A stretch of DNA of 50,329 bases from CAZSPL01 sp964608735 (GCA_964608735.1 CAZSPL010000005.1:1-50329), one strand, 5' to 3'. Shown: positions 8,127 through 17,666, counted from the stretch's first letter. A program made the numbers and translations. The notes: a model not told the origin generated them from the letters alone.

Positions 8127-9107
8127 CTAAATCAGCTTGTTCTCGCGAAGGTAGACCCTTATCTCGTCCTTCGACATCAGCTTGATGTTGTCGGTGGCGA
8201 ATGCGATGCGGTCTTCATCCCTCACTTCGCCGAACGGGTCGAAGATAAACATGTCTTCGTCTTCCCGCGTATACGGCCTCTCCTCGGATGTGAGCAGTTC
8301 TTCCTCTATCTTCTCTCCCGGCCTGCGCCCGACGTGCTTGAATTCAATATCCCCGGCCTTGCCGTCGAGAAGCTCCTCGCACAGCGCCTGGGCCATGTCG
8401 ACAATTTTCAGCGCCGGCATTTTGAGAATAAAAACTTCGCCCCCCTGGGCTTTCGACGCCGCTTTCAACACGAGGCGCACCGCGTCGGGGATGGTCATCA
8501 CGAAGCGCGCCATCGCCGGATCGGTTATGGTTATCGGCCCGCCCGCCTTTATCTGGTTGATGAACATCGGGAGCACCGAGCCCGATGACCCGACGACGTT
8601 GCCGAATCGCACGGTGGCGAATATTGTGCGCCGCCGCCCCTTATATTTATTCGCCGCCGTTATCAACTTCTCGCTCAGGAGCTTCGTCGCGCCCATGGTG
8701 TTTATGGGACTCACCGACTTGTCGGTGTTGATGGCGATAACGCGCTCGACTTCCTGCTCCATCGCGACGTCGATGAGGTTCTGAGTGCCAAGGACATTGG
8801 TCTTCACCGCTTCGAACGGGTTGTACTCGCAGAACGGCACATGCTTCAGCGCCGCCGCATGAAAGATGATATCGATATAGTCGCATGCCCTGAGCAGGCG
8901 GTCCTTGTCGCGTACGTCGCCGAGGAGGAAACGGACATCCTTGCGCTCTCCGAGCTTTTGCTGGAATTCGAACTGGTTTGTTTCATTGCGGGAAAATATC
9001 CGGATGACTTCCGGTTCGTACTTGAGAAGCTGGTAAACGATCTCCCGTCCGATCGAGCCCGTGCCACCTGTAACGAGGATCCTCTTGCCCTCGAATACCC
9101 TGCGCAT
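8127..9107 (-). CDS. UDP-N-acetylglucosamine 4,6-dehydratase-like SDR (FnlA/CapE/PseB family)
   Basis: A 326-residue soluble extended SDR of the polysaccharide biosynthesis (Polysacc_synt_2) family. It has GGTGSIG for NAD(P) binding at residues 14-20, HAAALKHVP, and a catalytic region TDKSVSPINTMGATK with Thr128, Asp129, Lys130, Met138 and Lys142. Met replaces the usual Tyr of YxxxK, as is known in the WbpM, PglF and CapE branch. Family enzymes dehydrate UDP-GlcNAc at C4/C6 as the first step to amino-deoxy sugars for capsule, O-antigen or protein glycans. It lacks the membrane part of WbpM-type enzymes. A GGAGGGG ribosome binding site precedes the ATG. The exact product sugar cannot be told. 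Confidence 0.9.
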   Translation of the reverse strand: MRRVFEGKRILVTGGTGSIGREIVYQLLKYEPEVIRIFSRNETNQFEFQQKLGERKDVRFLLGDVRDKDRLLRACDYIDIIFHAAALKHVPFCEYNPFEAVKTNVLGTQNLIDVAMEQEVERVIAINTDKSVSPINTMGATKLLSEKLITAANKYKGRRRTIFATVRFGNVVGSSGSVLPMFINQIKAGGPITITDPAMARFVMTIPDAVRLVLKAASKAQGGEVFILKMPALKIVDMAQALCEELLDGKAGDIEFKHVGRRPGEKIEEELLTSEERPYTREDEDMFIFDPFGEVRDEDRIAFATDNIKLMSKDEIRVYLRENKLI

Positions 9108-9271
9108 AGTGACCCCTCCATGGGTCGTATTCCCCTAAGGCTGTATATCGGACGCGCCGGCGCAAAATTGAGCCCGGGCGGGTCGGGGAGGCTCGAATCC
9201 AGAATTTAGTAACAAACCGTTGGAAACAGTCATCTAATATGAGTGAGGAAACCCATCCGAGGGAGGATTTG

Positions 9272-11587
9272 ATGCGAAACTTATTTATCCTGCTTTCACT
9301 GTTGTTGCTGACAGCTATTATCGGTTGTTCCACTGGTGAGCAGCCGCTCGAACCCGTGACGGGTGTAGCGCGCGAGACAGGGGCGATGAATCATTACTGC
9401 TTCGGTTATTACAAGTTCATCGCCGACCCAGCGGCGGGTACACTCGACATAATCCCGCTCAGGGAAACGTCGATGCATCTCAACGCCCTGCCGTTTCTCG
9501 AACCCCCGGCGCTTCTGTATCTCAGCCTCGAATCGCTTGAATTCAACGGGAATATCATCGAGGCCGGTATCGGCCTAAGGCATCCATTCCTCGGGCTTAC
9601 GGAATTTTCGGGATTCGATGTATGCGGGATTTTCATCACCAACGGTTCCAAGGCCGATTTCGATGACCCGGATTTGCGGATGGCGGTCGAGGGGGATACG
9701 CGGCTGCTGAACCCGGACGGATACACGCGCTGGTGGAATCCGGCGGAATTCCCGAGTAACGGAACGATCTTCGGCTACAAGGACGGCCTGCTCGGCGCGC
9801 CCGATTCGATGGCCGACTACAACTGCACATTGAACGGATATAAATTCTTCTGTGACGACCTCGACGATATCTCCGATGAAGTGGGTGACATGGATGTCAC
9901 GAGCCGCTGCCTGTTCAGCGCCGGGCAGAAGAATGTCAGGCATTATACGATTGAACTCGGCGACGCGGGGCTTGAATTCAACTATGCCGTCGACGCCTGC
10001 TGGCAGTTTCCCGGCGGCGACCCGCCATGGAACGCGCCGGATGATTTCGCCGCGGATGCGAACCGCGCGGAAGCATGGAATGTCTCGATAACCGAGCTCG
10101 ACAATACATTGTGGAACGACGGCGAAGGCAGCGGCGGCGATCTGTCGCTGCTCATCGATGTATGGGACCATTACGACGCCGGGATGAACACGGTCAAGAT
10201 TGAATCATACGGCAACTTCCTCCCTCTCTCTGAATCGGTGGCAACCGGCGGGGGCGAATGCTATTCCACGTATCAACTGGACATCGCCGATGCCACTCCC
10301 GCGGCGGGAACCATCGACTTGCTCGTTTCCGTCATCTCCGAAGAAATGGACTATGGCGGGATGCTCGCGGGGGAACCGGTCACGGCATATTTCACATATA
10401 CCGCGACAGTCGATGACGAGGCCCCGGTGCAGGATGACTTCCACGAATGGTGGGCGGGAATCGGCTACAACCATTACAACCTGAGCCGGAATCCGACCGT
10501 CGAGGACCTCGACCCGGCGTCGCTTACCCTCGAATGGTCGAACACGACATCGTTCCCGGCGCATTCGTTCAACACCGGCGGGCCGGCTATAGCCGACGGC
10601 AAGGTGTTCTTCGTTAACGAACCGAGTAATTATTACTGGCCGTCGACGCAGTACAGGGCGATGTGCATCAGCCTTTCCAACGGAGCCGAAATCTGGCAGA
10701 CGCCGATAAATCAGTCGGGCGAAGCCGGGCGCTCGCTCTCAAGCCCGTTCTGGTATGAAGATAAAATCTATGTCGGCGGCGACCATGTGTACTGCCTCGA
10801 CGATGAAACCGGCGCGGTCATCTGGAGCTATGACGGCGCGCCGTCGAATAACTATTCCTACACGCCGAACGCATTCAAGGTGTACGAGGGGAAGGTTTAT
10901 TGCACATCGGTAACCGGCGTATTCGCCTGCCTCGATGCCGATACAGGCGCGGAGCTGTGGACTTACGTGTATGAGAACTCCGAGATGTTCCCCGCGACCG
11001 ACGGCGAGCGTGTGTATTTCCCGAGCCGGTTCAACTTCTACTGCCTTGATTGCTCGGACGGCTCGCTGGTCTGGACGCAGCCGCTTCCCGAGGGCGGGGT
11101 CGCATGGAGCGGGCCGACCATCGTGGGCGACCGGGTCTATCAGAACGGATGGACGCCCGGGGTGCTTTATTGCTTCGATAAATACGACGGCACCGTAATC
11201 TGGTCATATGCCGTTTCCGGCTTGGCGTATTTGAATCCCACTCCCGCGCCGTTCATCGATCCGACCGATGACAAGCCGGTGTTCGTGTTCGGAAGCGCGA
11301 CGAGCAGCTCGCTGTTGTGGGCGGTCAAGGATGACGGTGCGACATGCTCGCTGTTCTGGAGCGGCAATTACGGCAGCACTGCGCCATACTACGATGCGGC
11401 ATGTGCGGTGTACGGCGATTACATCATCGCGCCGTCCCGGCATGGGAATTGTATTATCATCATCGACAAAATGACCGGTGGGATAGTGACCTACTACCCG
11501 TGTGCGGCTTATATTTCAGCGCAGGTGGGGATTGCGTATGACAGGCTGATCGTGCTTAGCGACGATTCGGTGGAGTGTTATATGTAA
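9272..11587 (+). CDS. Lipoprotein: shared N-terminal module plus PQQ/BamB-like beta-propeller
   Basis: A 771-residue protein. The ATG at 9272 is chosen over the one at 9239 because GGAGG lies 5 nt upstream and a signal peptide with IIGC (Cys19) follows at once. Residues about 38-385 are the module shared with the genes at 993, 17667 and 20047: LRHPFLGLTEFSGFDVCGIF, GDTRLLNPDGYTRWWNP, YKDGLLGAPDS, FSAGQKNVRHYTIE and FNYAVDACWQFP. From about residue 400 come PQQ-type propeller repeats, each with a CLD-x-x-TG-x-x-I/L-W pattern (CLDDETGAVIWSYDG, CLDADTGAELWTYV, CFDKYDGTVIWSYAV). Such propellers usually bind partners rather than catalyse. Its last 72 nt overlap the convergent gene ending at 11516. 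Function unknown. Confidence 0.9.
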   Translation: MRNLFILLSLLLLTAIIGCSTGEQPLEPVTGVARETGAMNHYCFGYYKFIADPAAGTLDIIPLRETSMHLNALPFLEPPALLYLSLESLEFNGNIIEAGIGLRHPFLGLTEFSGFDVCGIFITNGSKADFDDPDLRMAVEGDTRLLNPDGYTRWWNPAEFPSNGTIFGYKDGLLGAPDSMADYNCTLNGYKFFCDDLDDISDEVGDMDVTSRCLFSAGQKNVRHYTIELGDAGLEFNYAVDACWQFPGGDPPWNAPDDFAADANRAEAWNVSITELDNTLWNDGEGSGGDLSLLIDVWDHYDAGMNTVKIESYGNFLPLSESVATGGGECYSTYQLDIADATPAAGTIDLLVSVISEEMDYGGMLAGEPVTAYFTYTATVDDEAPVQDDFHEWWAGIGYNHYNLSRNPTVEDLDPASLTLEWSNTTSFPAHSFNTGGPAIADGKVFFVNEPSNYYWPSTQYRAMCISLSNGAEIWQTPINQSGEAGRSLSSPFWYEDKIYVGGDHVYCLDDETGAVIWSYDGAPSNNYSYTPNAFKVYEGKVYCTSVTGVFACLDADTGAELWTYVYENSEMFPATDGERVYFPSRFNFYCLDCSDGSLVWTQPLPEGGVAWSGPTIVGDRVYQNGWTPGVLYCFDKYDGTVIWSYAVSGLAYLNPTPAPFIDPTDDKPVFVFGSATSSSLLWAVKDDGATCSLFWSGNYGSTAPYYDAACAVYGDYIIAPSRHGNCIIIIDKMTGGIVTYYPCAAYISAQVGIAYDRLIVLSDDSVECYM

Positions 11588-13129
11588 AAACCCGGGAATG
11601 TCTCGGGATTCTCTTAATTCTCGTCTTCTGAACAGCCTGAAATGCGAGTAGCTTTCGCAGAGTTCGTAATCATTGTTAAACCGCTCGTCATTATAAAATT
11701 TGTCTACGTAAGAAAATATTGTGCCGATCGTTCCGTTATCTATTTCATAGTACATCAGCAGGATATACTCCGGCTCCCGATCCAGAATGTAGTCGATATC
11801 GGTTTTATTATGCATCTTCCCCTTCAGCCTGCCGATATGCCGGTCCATTAATCCGAAACAATCGATCACCTTCGCTTTGCTCACATAAGGAATAAGGCCC
11901 GCTTCGCCAAGGGCGATCGTTTCACCGGGTTTCAAGATTGAACTGAGTTTTCGACCGAACTCGAGGTATTCGGGCATAACCATTGATTCACTCGAGATGC
12001 CGGTCCATCCTGTGCTGAATATCCTGTAATTATTCATCAGAAAAATGAGTTGCGTTGTGAAGGAATACATGAACAGGAGACTGATGAAAATGATGTAGAG
12101 GAAGCTCAATAGCCGATGCTTGATCTTCGTATAAATGAAATTGAGGCTATAGCTGAGGAAAATCATCAGGATTGGAGTGATGTGCGCGAGGAATCTGAAC
12201 CCGGGCATCCATCCCCCTCCTGCATAAATGATGAAGAACGTGTAGACGATTATAATGCTCAGGCTTGAAGTCTTTTTGTAAATCCGGAACCATATTACGA
12301 TAGCCGCGAGAGTCAACAGGGCAAAAAGAGGATTAAATGTTATCCCGAGAAATCCGAGAGAGAAGTAACGAGCGCCATCTGATATCTGAGAAAAACCGCC
12401 CAGTGTTTTGGCATAGTAAGTGTTTGGCAGAAAATCGTGGTAATAAAGATACCTTGAAAGTTCAAGTCCGATTACGCTGATCGTAAGAGGCATCCAGGCA
12501 ATACCAAAGGTGCTGCGGGACGGGGGAGCGCGATGCTTGCCCGCATAATATCGGGATACATGGAATATGTATGCGATAAGCAGAAGAAAACTCTCGGGGC
12601 GGGTTAGAATTAACAGGATCAGAATGATCTGGGTCGTCAGGAGAGAGCGTGCTGTGCTCGCCGGATTAAGGAGGAGTATGAAATATACTGTTAGGAGTAG
12701 CATATATAGAGGCGTTTCGAGTCCGCTTACTGACCAAAGGCCGAAGTATAAGTTTATCGAAAGCAGTAATGCGGCCAGTCTGCCGACTGCGTTGTCCCCT
12801 ATAAAACACTCTGTGCGGAAATAGACGAAATACAGCGTTAAGCATCCGAACAGAATGCCGAGAATCTTGGCGCACCACAGGAGGCCCATCTCTCCGTCCG
12901 AAAAGCCGAGAGCCGAACAAATCGCCATCAGGAATACCCAGGTTGGATTAGAGAAGCCTTCGACGCGTTCCCCGGGATTGTATACGAGGCCCTTTCCAGC
13001 GACGAGGTTGTCGGCGTAGCGAAATGTTATGAACGGATCATCGAGCGTATGGTTGAAATAGTGGATGCATTGAGCAAGGAAAATCAGGATGATGAATATG
13101 AAAATGGCGATGTCAACCCGCTTGCTCAT
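11516..13129 (-). CDS. GT-C membrane glycosyltransferase, AftB/GT89-like
   Basis: A 537-residue protein with roughly ten to eleven TM segments and a soluble C-terminal domain. The first loop has LDDPFITFRYADNLVAGKGL followed by VYNPGERVEGFSNPTWVF. This DD-x(4)-R-Y-x-x-N-L...G-x-V-Y-N-x-G-x-x-V-E-G pattern is that of AftB-like arabinofuranosyl/mannosyl GT-C enzymes. LTRPESFLLL and the later EAGLIPYVSKAKVIDCFGLMD are also typical. It probably transfers a sugar from a polyprenyl phosphate on the outer face of the inner membrane. The last about 27 residues are antisense to the lipoprotein gene ending at 11587, so the family end is probably near residue 508 and the tail is an add-on. AT-richer than its neighbours. 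No strong ribosome binding site is visible. Confidence 0.8.
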   Translation of the reverse strand: MSKRVDIAIFIFIILIFLAQCIHYFNHTLDDPFITFRYADNLVAGKGLVYNPGERVEGFSNPTWVFLMAICSALGFSDGEMGLLWCAKILGILFGCLTLYFVYFRTECFIGDNAVGRLAALLLSINLYFGLWSVSGLETPLYMLLLTVYFILLLNPASTARSLLTTQIILILLILTRPESFLLLIAYIFHVSRYYAGKHRAPPSRSTFGIAWMPLTISVIGLELSRYLYYHDFLPNTYYAKTLGGFSQISDGARYFSLGFLGITFNPLFALLTLAAIVIWFRIYKKTSSLSIIIVYTFFIIYAGGGWMPGFRFLAHITPILMIFLSYSLNFIYTKIKHRLLSFLYIIFISLLFMYSFTTQLIFLMNNYRIFSTGWTGISSESMVMPEYLEFGRKLSSILKPGETIALGEAGLIPYVSKAKVIDCFGLMDRHIGRLKGKMHNKTDIDYILDREPEYILLMYYEIDNGTIGTIFSYVDKFYNDERFNNDYELCESYSHFRLFRRRELRESRDIPGFLHITLHRIVAKHDQPVIRNPHLR

Positions 13130-13149
13130 ACAATGATACTCACTTGTAA

Positions 13150-13172
13150 AAAATCAGGACTGTCCTGATTTT
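13150..13172. repeat. GGAC-T-GTCC palindrome, 23 bp
   Basis: A perfect odd palindrome, arms AAAATCAGGAC (13150-13160) and GTCCTGATTTT (13162-13172) around one central T. It starts 20 bp upstream of the GT-C start (13129) and ends 4 bp after the stop of the thioredoxin gene (13177). The T-rich arm on the minus strand makes it a possible terminator for that gene. It shares its core with the repeats at 8047 and 32106. Confidence 0.75.
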
Positions 13173-13176
13173 CCAG

Positions 13177-14250
13177 TTATTCTTTTTCTTTCGGCGCGAA
13201 GAAATATCCCCCGTTCTCCGCGATCATTTCGGGCGTCATTGTCCAGTATCCCGCGAAGTCGATATCGTCCTGTCCCCCCTCGACGTCGAGGTCGATCCAG
13301 TCGGAATGCACCTTCAATCCCCACCGGACTTCCCACACATCCGGCCCGAGCGGGATTTCGTAGCCGGTGTTCAGCTCGTTATCCCAGACTTCGATCGGCA
13401 CCTCGACCTCCTCCACCTCGGCTTCGTAGACTATATACGGCTTTCCGGTGCGATAATGCTTCTGCACTTCGCCGGTCGCCTGGTCGGTCACCCAGTGCGT
13501 CTTCTTCCCGGTCGGACGATACAGTTTATACCATAGCACCGCCTTATACCGGTCGGCCTGCCCGTTGTCGATGTGAATCCGGATGCGGATAGAATCGGGC
13601 GCGGTGTTGAGCGCGCGTCCGAACGGATTGACGAACTGCTCGTAGTCGGGCGACCAGCTTCGCCAGCCATCCTCGTCGCGGGGATCGTCCTGAACCGTGG
13701 TTTCCATCATGATGGGCTCATACAGTCTCGGGGACTCCATCAATCCCCTGACGATGTTGACGACATCCTCCCCGCGCAAATCCCTGAATAAAACAGTGCC
13801 GTCTGGGGCAAGGAGGAAATTTTGCGGGATGTAGCGAATCTTCCGCTCCTTCGCGATGGATGTGTTCCATCCCCCGAGTTCGGTGACGATGGGGAACGTC
13901 ATCTCGTTATCTTCTATGTATTTGAGCATATCGGCTTCGGTCTTCGGGGTGTCCATATTCACGCCCACGATGATGAATTTCTTTCCGCCGAACTGCTTCC
14001 ACGCGTCGACAATGTTCGGCACCTCACGCTTGCACGGGCCGCACCAGAAAGCCCAGAAATCGATGAGGAGATACATCCCCGCGTTATAGTGGTTGGCGAG
14101 GTCGAATGCCTCCCCGTCGGGGGTGACGCCCGCGAACGGTGGGAAATACTCCCCGACTCCCGGCGCTTCGCTCTTGAATTGCGCGCCTGACGGTAGAACC
14201 ATCATCGCGAGAAGGATCAAAACGCTTAATGTAATGGTGATTGTTTTCAT
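13177..14250 (-). CDS. Secreted thioredoxin-fold (TlpA/AhpC-TSA-like) protein with extra C-terminal domain
   Basis: A 357-residue protein. The start at 14250 is chosen because it opens on a signal peptide (MKTITITLSVLILLAMMV) with GGGAG 8 nt upstream; the frame is open further upstream but that part lacks a signal. Residues about 32-180 form a TlpA-like thioredoxin domain with FWAFWCGPCKREVP (active site WCGPC, residues 69-73), VGVNMDTPKTEADM and the cis-Pro loop YIPQNFLLAPDG. Residues about 190-357 are an additional strand-rich region that I do not recognise. It is likely a periplasmic thiol-disulfide reductant or redox chaperone. Operon partners are not evident. Confidence 0.85.
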   Translation of the reverse strand: MKTITITLSVLILLAMMVLPSGAQFKSEAPGVGEYFPPFAGVTPDGEAFDLANHYNAGMYLLIDFWAFWCGPCKREVPNIVDAWKQFGGKKFIIVGVNMDTPKTEADMLKYIEDNEMTFPIVTELGGWNTSIAKERKIRYIPQNFLLAPDGTVLFRDLRGEDVVNIVRGLMESPRLYEPIMMETTVQDDPRDEDGWRSWSPDYEQFVNPFGRALNTAPDSIRIRIHIDNGQADRYKAVLWYKLYRPTGKKTHWVTDQATGEVQKHYRTGKPYIVYEAEVEEVEVPIEVWDNELNTGYEIPLGPDVWEVRWGLKVHSDWIDLDVEGGQDDIDFAGYWTMTPEMIAENGGYFFAPKEKE

Positions 14251-14370
14251 TGCACAGCTCCCGGTAATCGATGATTTCACTTCGTCGTGACATTTTATCA
14301 AATATGGCGATTCCGCGCTCGACTGTTTCAGCGACTGCATCTGCGATATAATCTGACTCATGGGGGTGCC

Positions 14371-15639
14371 ATGACCATGGTTGAATCGCATGTCGAAATG
14401 CATCATCCCGAAGCGCTCCACGGCCCTGACGGGCCGGCGATCGAGGTCGAGGACTTGTCGAAAGCCTTCCGCCTCTACACCCAGCGCACTCAGAGCGCCA
14501 TAGAACGCTTCCTGATGTTCAAGCAGTCACGCTATGAAACGCTGATGGCGCTGAAGGACATCACGTTCGATGTGCCACGCGGCGAAGTGCTCGGCATCAT
14601 CGGCCCCAACGGCAGCGGGAAATCGACCCTCCTGAAAATCCTCGCCGGCATCTACAGGCCGACCACCGGCACGTTCAAGCTCAACGGCAAAGTCGCGGCG
14701 CTTCTCGAACTCGGTGCGGGATTTCATCCGGAGCTTACCGGGCGCGAGAATGTCTACCTCAACGGCAGCATCCTCGGCATGACCCGCCGGGAGATGGATT
14801 CGCGCTACGGGGAGATCGTCGAATTCTCAGGGCTGAAGCGGTTCATGGATACGCCGATAAAGAGCTATTCGTCGGGGATGATAGTGCGTCTCGGGTTCAG
14901 TATCGCCGTGGCGGTCGACCCGGAGATAATCCTCATCGACGAGGTGCTCGGCATAGGCGATATCGGCTTCGCGAAGAAATCATTCGAGCGGATACAGGAA
15001 TATGCCCGCTCGGGACGAACCATCCTTTTCGTGAGCCACGACATGAGCGCGATAAGTTATTTCTGCAACCGGGTGATTCGTCTCGATGAAGGCTGCATCA
15101 TGAGTATCGGCGACCCGGAGGAGACGACCGAGGAATACATCAAGTCGCTGAAGCAGCGCCGCAGCGATATACGCGGCAAGGGGCAGCTCCTGTTTCGCGA
15201 CCAGCTCGCCCGCGAGCGCAAGGGCACCGGCGAGATGAAAATCGAATCGGTGAAATTCCTCGACAGGCAGGGCAGGGAAGCCTATCTGTTCAAGACAGGC
15301 GACCCGATGCGCATCGCTATCGAATACAGCACCACGCAGCCCATCGCGAATCACATTTTCTTTATGACGATCCACCGCTCGTCGGGCGAAGTCATCATCG
15401 GGCCGTTGCAGCACGATGTCGGCGAGACGTTGAACGGCCCGGGGCATCTAAGCGTCAGCATCGACAAAATTCCCCTCCTCCGCGGCGAGTATCTCGTCAC
15501 CCTCGGCTTCTTCAAGCCCGACATGGTGGAGGCATATGATTTCCACGACAAATACTACGCCTTCACCACCCAATCCCCCCCCGACTGGGGCATGAAGGGA
15601 TTTCTGGATGTAGGGGTTAAGGTTGAGTATGGGGGATAG
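14371..15639 (+). CDS. Wzt-type ABC transporter ATPase for polysaccharide export
   Basis: A 422-residue protein started at the ATG 14371 after GGGGGTG; an upstream in-frame ATG at 14287 has no ribosome binding site. It has Walker A GPNGSGKST (residues 78-86), the signature YSSGM (166-170), Walker B IILIDE (Asp190, Glu191) and the switch His in FVSHDMSAI. These are the hallmarks of the Wzt/TagH/KpsT group. The C-terminal about 135 residues (GEMKIESVKFLDRQG to DVGVKVEYGG) form a Wzt C-terminal beta-sandwich that recognises the glycan's terminal modification. The partner membrane permease (Wzm) is not in the window. The role in O-antigen or similar glycan export is known for the family. Confidence 0.92.
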   Translation: MTMVESHVEMHHPEALHGPDGPAIEVEDLSKAFRLYTQRTQSAIERFLMFKQSRYETLMALKDITFDVPRGEVLGIIGPNGSGKSTLLKILAGIYRPTTGTFKLNGKVAALLELGAGFHPELTGRENVYLNGSILGMTRREMDSRYGEIVEFSGLKRFMDTPIKSYSSGMIVRLGFSIAVAVDPEIILIDEVLGIGDIGFAKKSFERIQEYARSGRTILFVSHDMSAISYFCNRVIRLDEGCIMSIGDPEETTEEYIKSLKQRRSDIRGKGQLLFRDQLARERKGTGEMKIESVKFLDRQGREAYLFKTGDPMRIAIEYSTTQPIANHIFFMTIHRSSGEVIIGPLQHDVGETLNGPGHLSVSIDKIPLLRGEYLVTLGFFKPDMVEAYDFHDKYYAFTTQSPPDWGMKGFLDVGVKVEYGG

Positions 15640-15700
15640 GTGTTGAATATGGGGGAACCCTATCTAAATCCCCCCAACCTTTCTCAACCCCCCTCCTTCC

Positions 15701-15709
15701 TGCTATAAT
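15701..15709 (+). promoter_or_regulatory. Extended -10 promoter of pyrD
   Basis: TGCTATAAT, an extended -10 element with a perfect TATAAT at 15704-15709, 25 nt before the pyrD ATG. A TAAGGAG ribosome binding site follows. No clear -35 is visible in the C-rich upstream stretch. Confidence 0.55.
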
Positions 15710-15734
15710 TCACCCCTAAGGAGAAACCGGCTGA

Positions 15735-16661
15735 ATGGCAGAGCTCAAGATACATCTCGGGCCGTTGGAGCTTCAGAATCCCGTATGCGTCTCCTCGGGG
15801 ACATACGGCTACGGCGAGGAGTTCGAGGATTTCATCGAACCCGGCGACCTCGGCGCCCTGTTCACCAAGGGGATCACCCTCAAGCCGCGCGCCGGCAATC
15901 CGCCGCCGCGCATCGTTGAAACACCGTCGGGGATGATAAACTCCATCGGGCTCGAGAATCCCGGCCTCGAATATTTCCTCGAAAATGACGCACCGCGCCT
16001 CGGGGATTACGAGTGCAAGATAATCGTCAACATCAACGGGGAGACCATCGATGAATACGCCGACCTCGCGGGCGAGCTCAACTCGTGCGAGCATATCGAC
16101 GGCATCGAGCTGAATGCGTCATGCCCCAATGTGGAAAAAGGCGGGATGGCGTTCGGCATCGACCCCGGCACCCTGTTCGACCTCACATTCACCGTACGCG
16201 GACGCACCACGCTACCCCTCATCGTCAAGCTGACTCCCAACGTCGGCGACATCGTGCCCCTCGCGCAGGCCGCCGTCGAGGGCGGTGGCGATATCCTCCA
16301 CATCGCGAACACATTTCTCGGGATGGCGATAGATGTCGAGACCATGCATTCCCGCCTCGCGCGCGATTACGGCGGCCTCAGCGGACCGGCGATACGTCCA
16401 CTCACACTCGTCCACGTGCATCGCGCGCATAACAGCGTGAATGCCCCGATTATCGGCGGGGGCGGAATCTGGGAGACCCGCGACGCCATCGAGTATTTCA
16501 TCGCCGGCGCGTCGGCCGTAAGCATCGGCACGCTGAATTACACGCATCCCGCGCGCTCGGTGGAAATCATCAAGGGCATCTCGGATCATCTCGACAGGAA
16601 GAATCTTTCGCTCGAGCAGTTGATCGGCAGCTACAAGTCGGCCATCACGCCGGAGATGTAG
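15735..16661 (+). CDS. pyrD: Dihydroorotate dehydrogenase, class 1
   Basis: A 308-residue flavoenzyme that oxidises dihydroorotate to orotate in pyrimidine synthesis. Class 1 features: TKGITLKPRAGNPPPRI, NSIGLENPG, and LNASCPN with the catalytic Cys at residue 130 (class 2 enzymes have Ser). NIGGGGI-type FMN phosphate binding appears as PIIGGGGIW. The length matches the NAD-linked 1B type, which normally works with PyrK; no pyrK is in the window. TAAGGAG lies before the ATG. A crotonase follows 15 nt downstream, so the two are probably co-transcribed. Confidence 0.95.
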   Translation: MAELKIHLGPLELQNPVCVSSGTYGYGEEFEDFIEPGDLGALFTKGITLKPRAGNPPPRIVETPSGMINSIGLENPGLEYFLENDAPRLGDYECKIIVNINGETIDEYADLAGELNSCEHIDGIELNASCPNVEKGGMAFGIDPGTLFDLTFTVRGRTTLPLIVKLTPNVGDIVPLAQAAVEGGGDILHIANTFLGMAIDVETMHSRLARDYGGLSGPAIRPLTLVHVHRAHNSVNAPIIGGGGIWETRDAIEYFIAGASAVSIGTLNYTHPARSVEIIKGISDHLDRKNLSLEQLIGSYKSAITPEM

Positions 16662-16676
16662 CATCGGGAGGAGATT

Positions 16677-17561
16677 GTGGCTAAGATACCTGACGAACTG
16701 AAACAGGCCGAAGGGCTTAAATCAGTCAGGGCCGACATCAAGCGGCGGCGACTTAAGCTTTGCAGGGAGGACCTCGTGGAATACAAGCATATCGTTCTGG
16801 AACGGGACTACCCCTTCGCGACACTCCGCATACGCAGGACGGATGACGACGGCAACTCGCTGAACATCGAGGCGGTACGCGACCTTCGCGACGCGCTTAT
16901 CGAACTCGCCGATGACCCGAATATCAAGGTGCTGTTCGTCACCGGCAACGACCGCGTATTCAGCGTGGGCGCGGATGTCGCCCAGATAAAAGACCTGAAC
17001 CCGTGGGAAGTGCGCGACCTCGTCAGGCGCGGCAAGGATGTCTTTCAGCGGCTGGAGGAACTCGATTTCGTCACGATAGCCCTCCTCAACGGGCTCGCCC
17101 TCGGCGGGGGCTTGGAACTCGCCATGTGCTGCGATTTCCGCATCTCGTCGCCGAAAGCGCGCTTCGGGCTTGTCGAGGCGAAGATTGGCCTCATCCCCGG
17201 ATGGGGCGGTACTCAGCGGCTTCCGAAAATTATCGGCATGGCCCGCGCTCTCGAAATGGTCTACACCGGCGAGACAATCAAGCCCGATGAAGCGCTCAGG
17301 CTCGGACTGGTGCAGCAAATAATCGGCAAGGATGATGATATCGAGGAGGAGGGCAGGAAATATGCCGAGAAATTCCTCAAGCTTTCCAAGGTAAGCCTGA
17401 TGCTCGGCAAACGGGCGGTGCGTACCGGTTTCGAGATGCCGCTAATCTACGGCAACGCCCTCGAGAGCGAATTGTTCACCCTCGCCTGGGCGAGCAAGGA
17501 CAGGATGGAAGGATTCGATGCCTTCCTCCAGAAACGCAAGCCGGATTTCAAGGACGAGTAA
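16677..17561 (+). CDS. Enoyl-CoA hydratase/isomerase (crotonase) family protein
   Basis: A 294-residue crotonase, translated from GTG at 16677 behind GGGAGGAG. It has the oxyanion-hole segments FSVGADVAQI and ALLNGLALGGGLELAMCCDF, and both catalytic acids of hydratases: Glu147 (GGGLELAM) and Glu167 (FGLVEAKIGLIPGWGGTQRL), 20 residues apart as in rat crotonase. This supports true enoyl-CoA hydratase chemistry. An N-terminal extension of about 40 residues precedes the usual start of the fold. It is directly downstream of pyrD, an unrelated pathway. The substrate chain is unknown. Confidence 0.9.
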   Translation: MAKIPDELKQAEGLKSVRADIKRRRLKLCREDLVEYKHIVLERDYPFATLRIRRTDDDGNSLNIEAVRDLRDALIELADDPNIKVLFVTGNDRVFSVGADVAQIKDLNPWEVRDLVRRGKDVFQRLEELDFVTIALLNGLALGGGLELAMCCDFRISSPKARFGLVEAKIGLIPGWGGTQRLPKIIGMARALEMVYTGETIKPDEALRLGLVQQIIGKDDDIEEEGRKYAEKFLKLSKVSLMLGKRAVRTGFEMPLIYGNALESELFTLAWASKDRMEGFDAFLQKRKPDFKDE

Positions 17562-17666
17562 TCCTCTTATGTAGCGAATATAAGTGGCATTTTCTGCATC
17601 TAAATTTAATGAATGCGGTAGTTTTCATATGACTGAATCCAGGCGCAGGATTTGAGGTGTTCACGC

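Noticed and set aside
11586..11612. Terminator after the lipoprotein gene at 9272 (CCCGGGA...TCTCGGG)
   Set aside because: The stem has mismatches, no T-run follows, and the bases are inside the convergent coding sequence.
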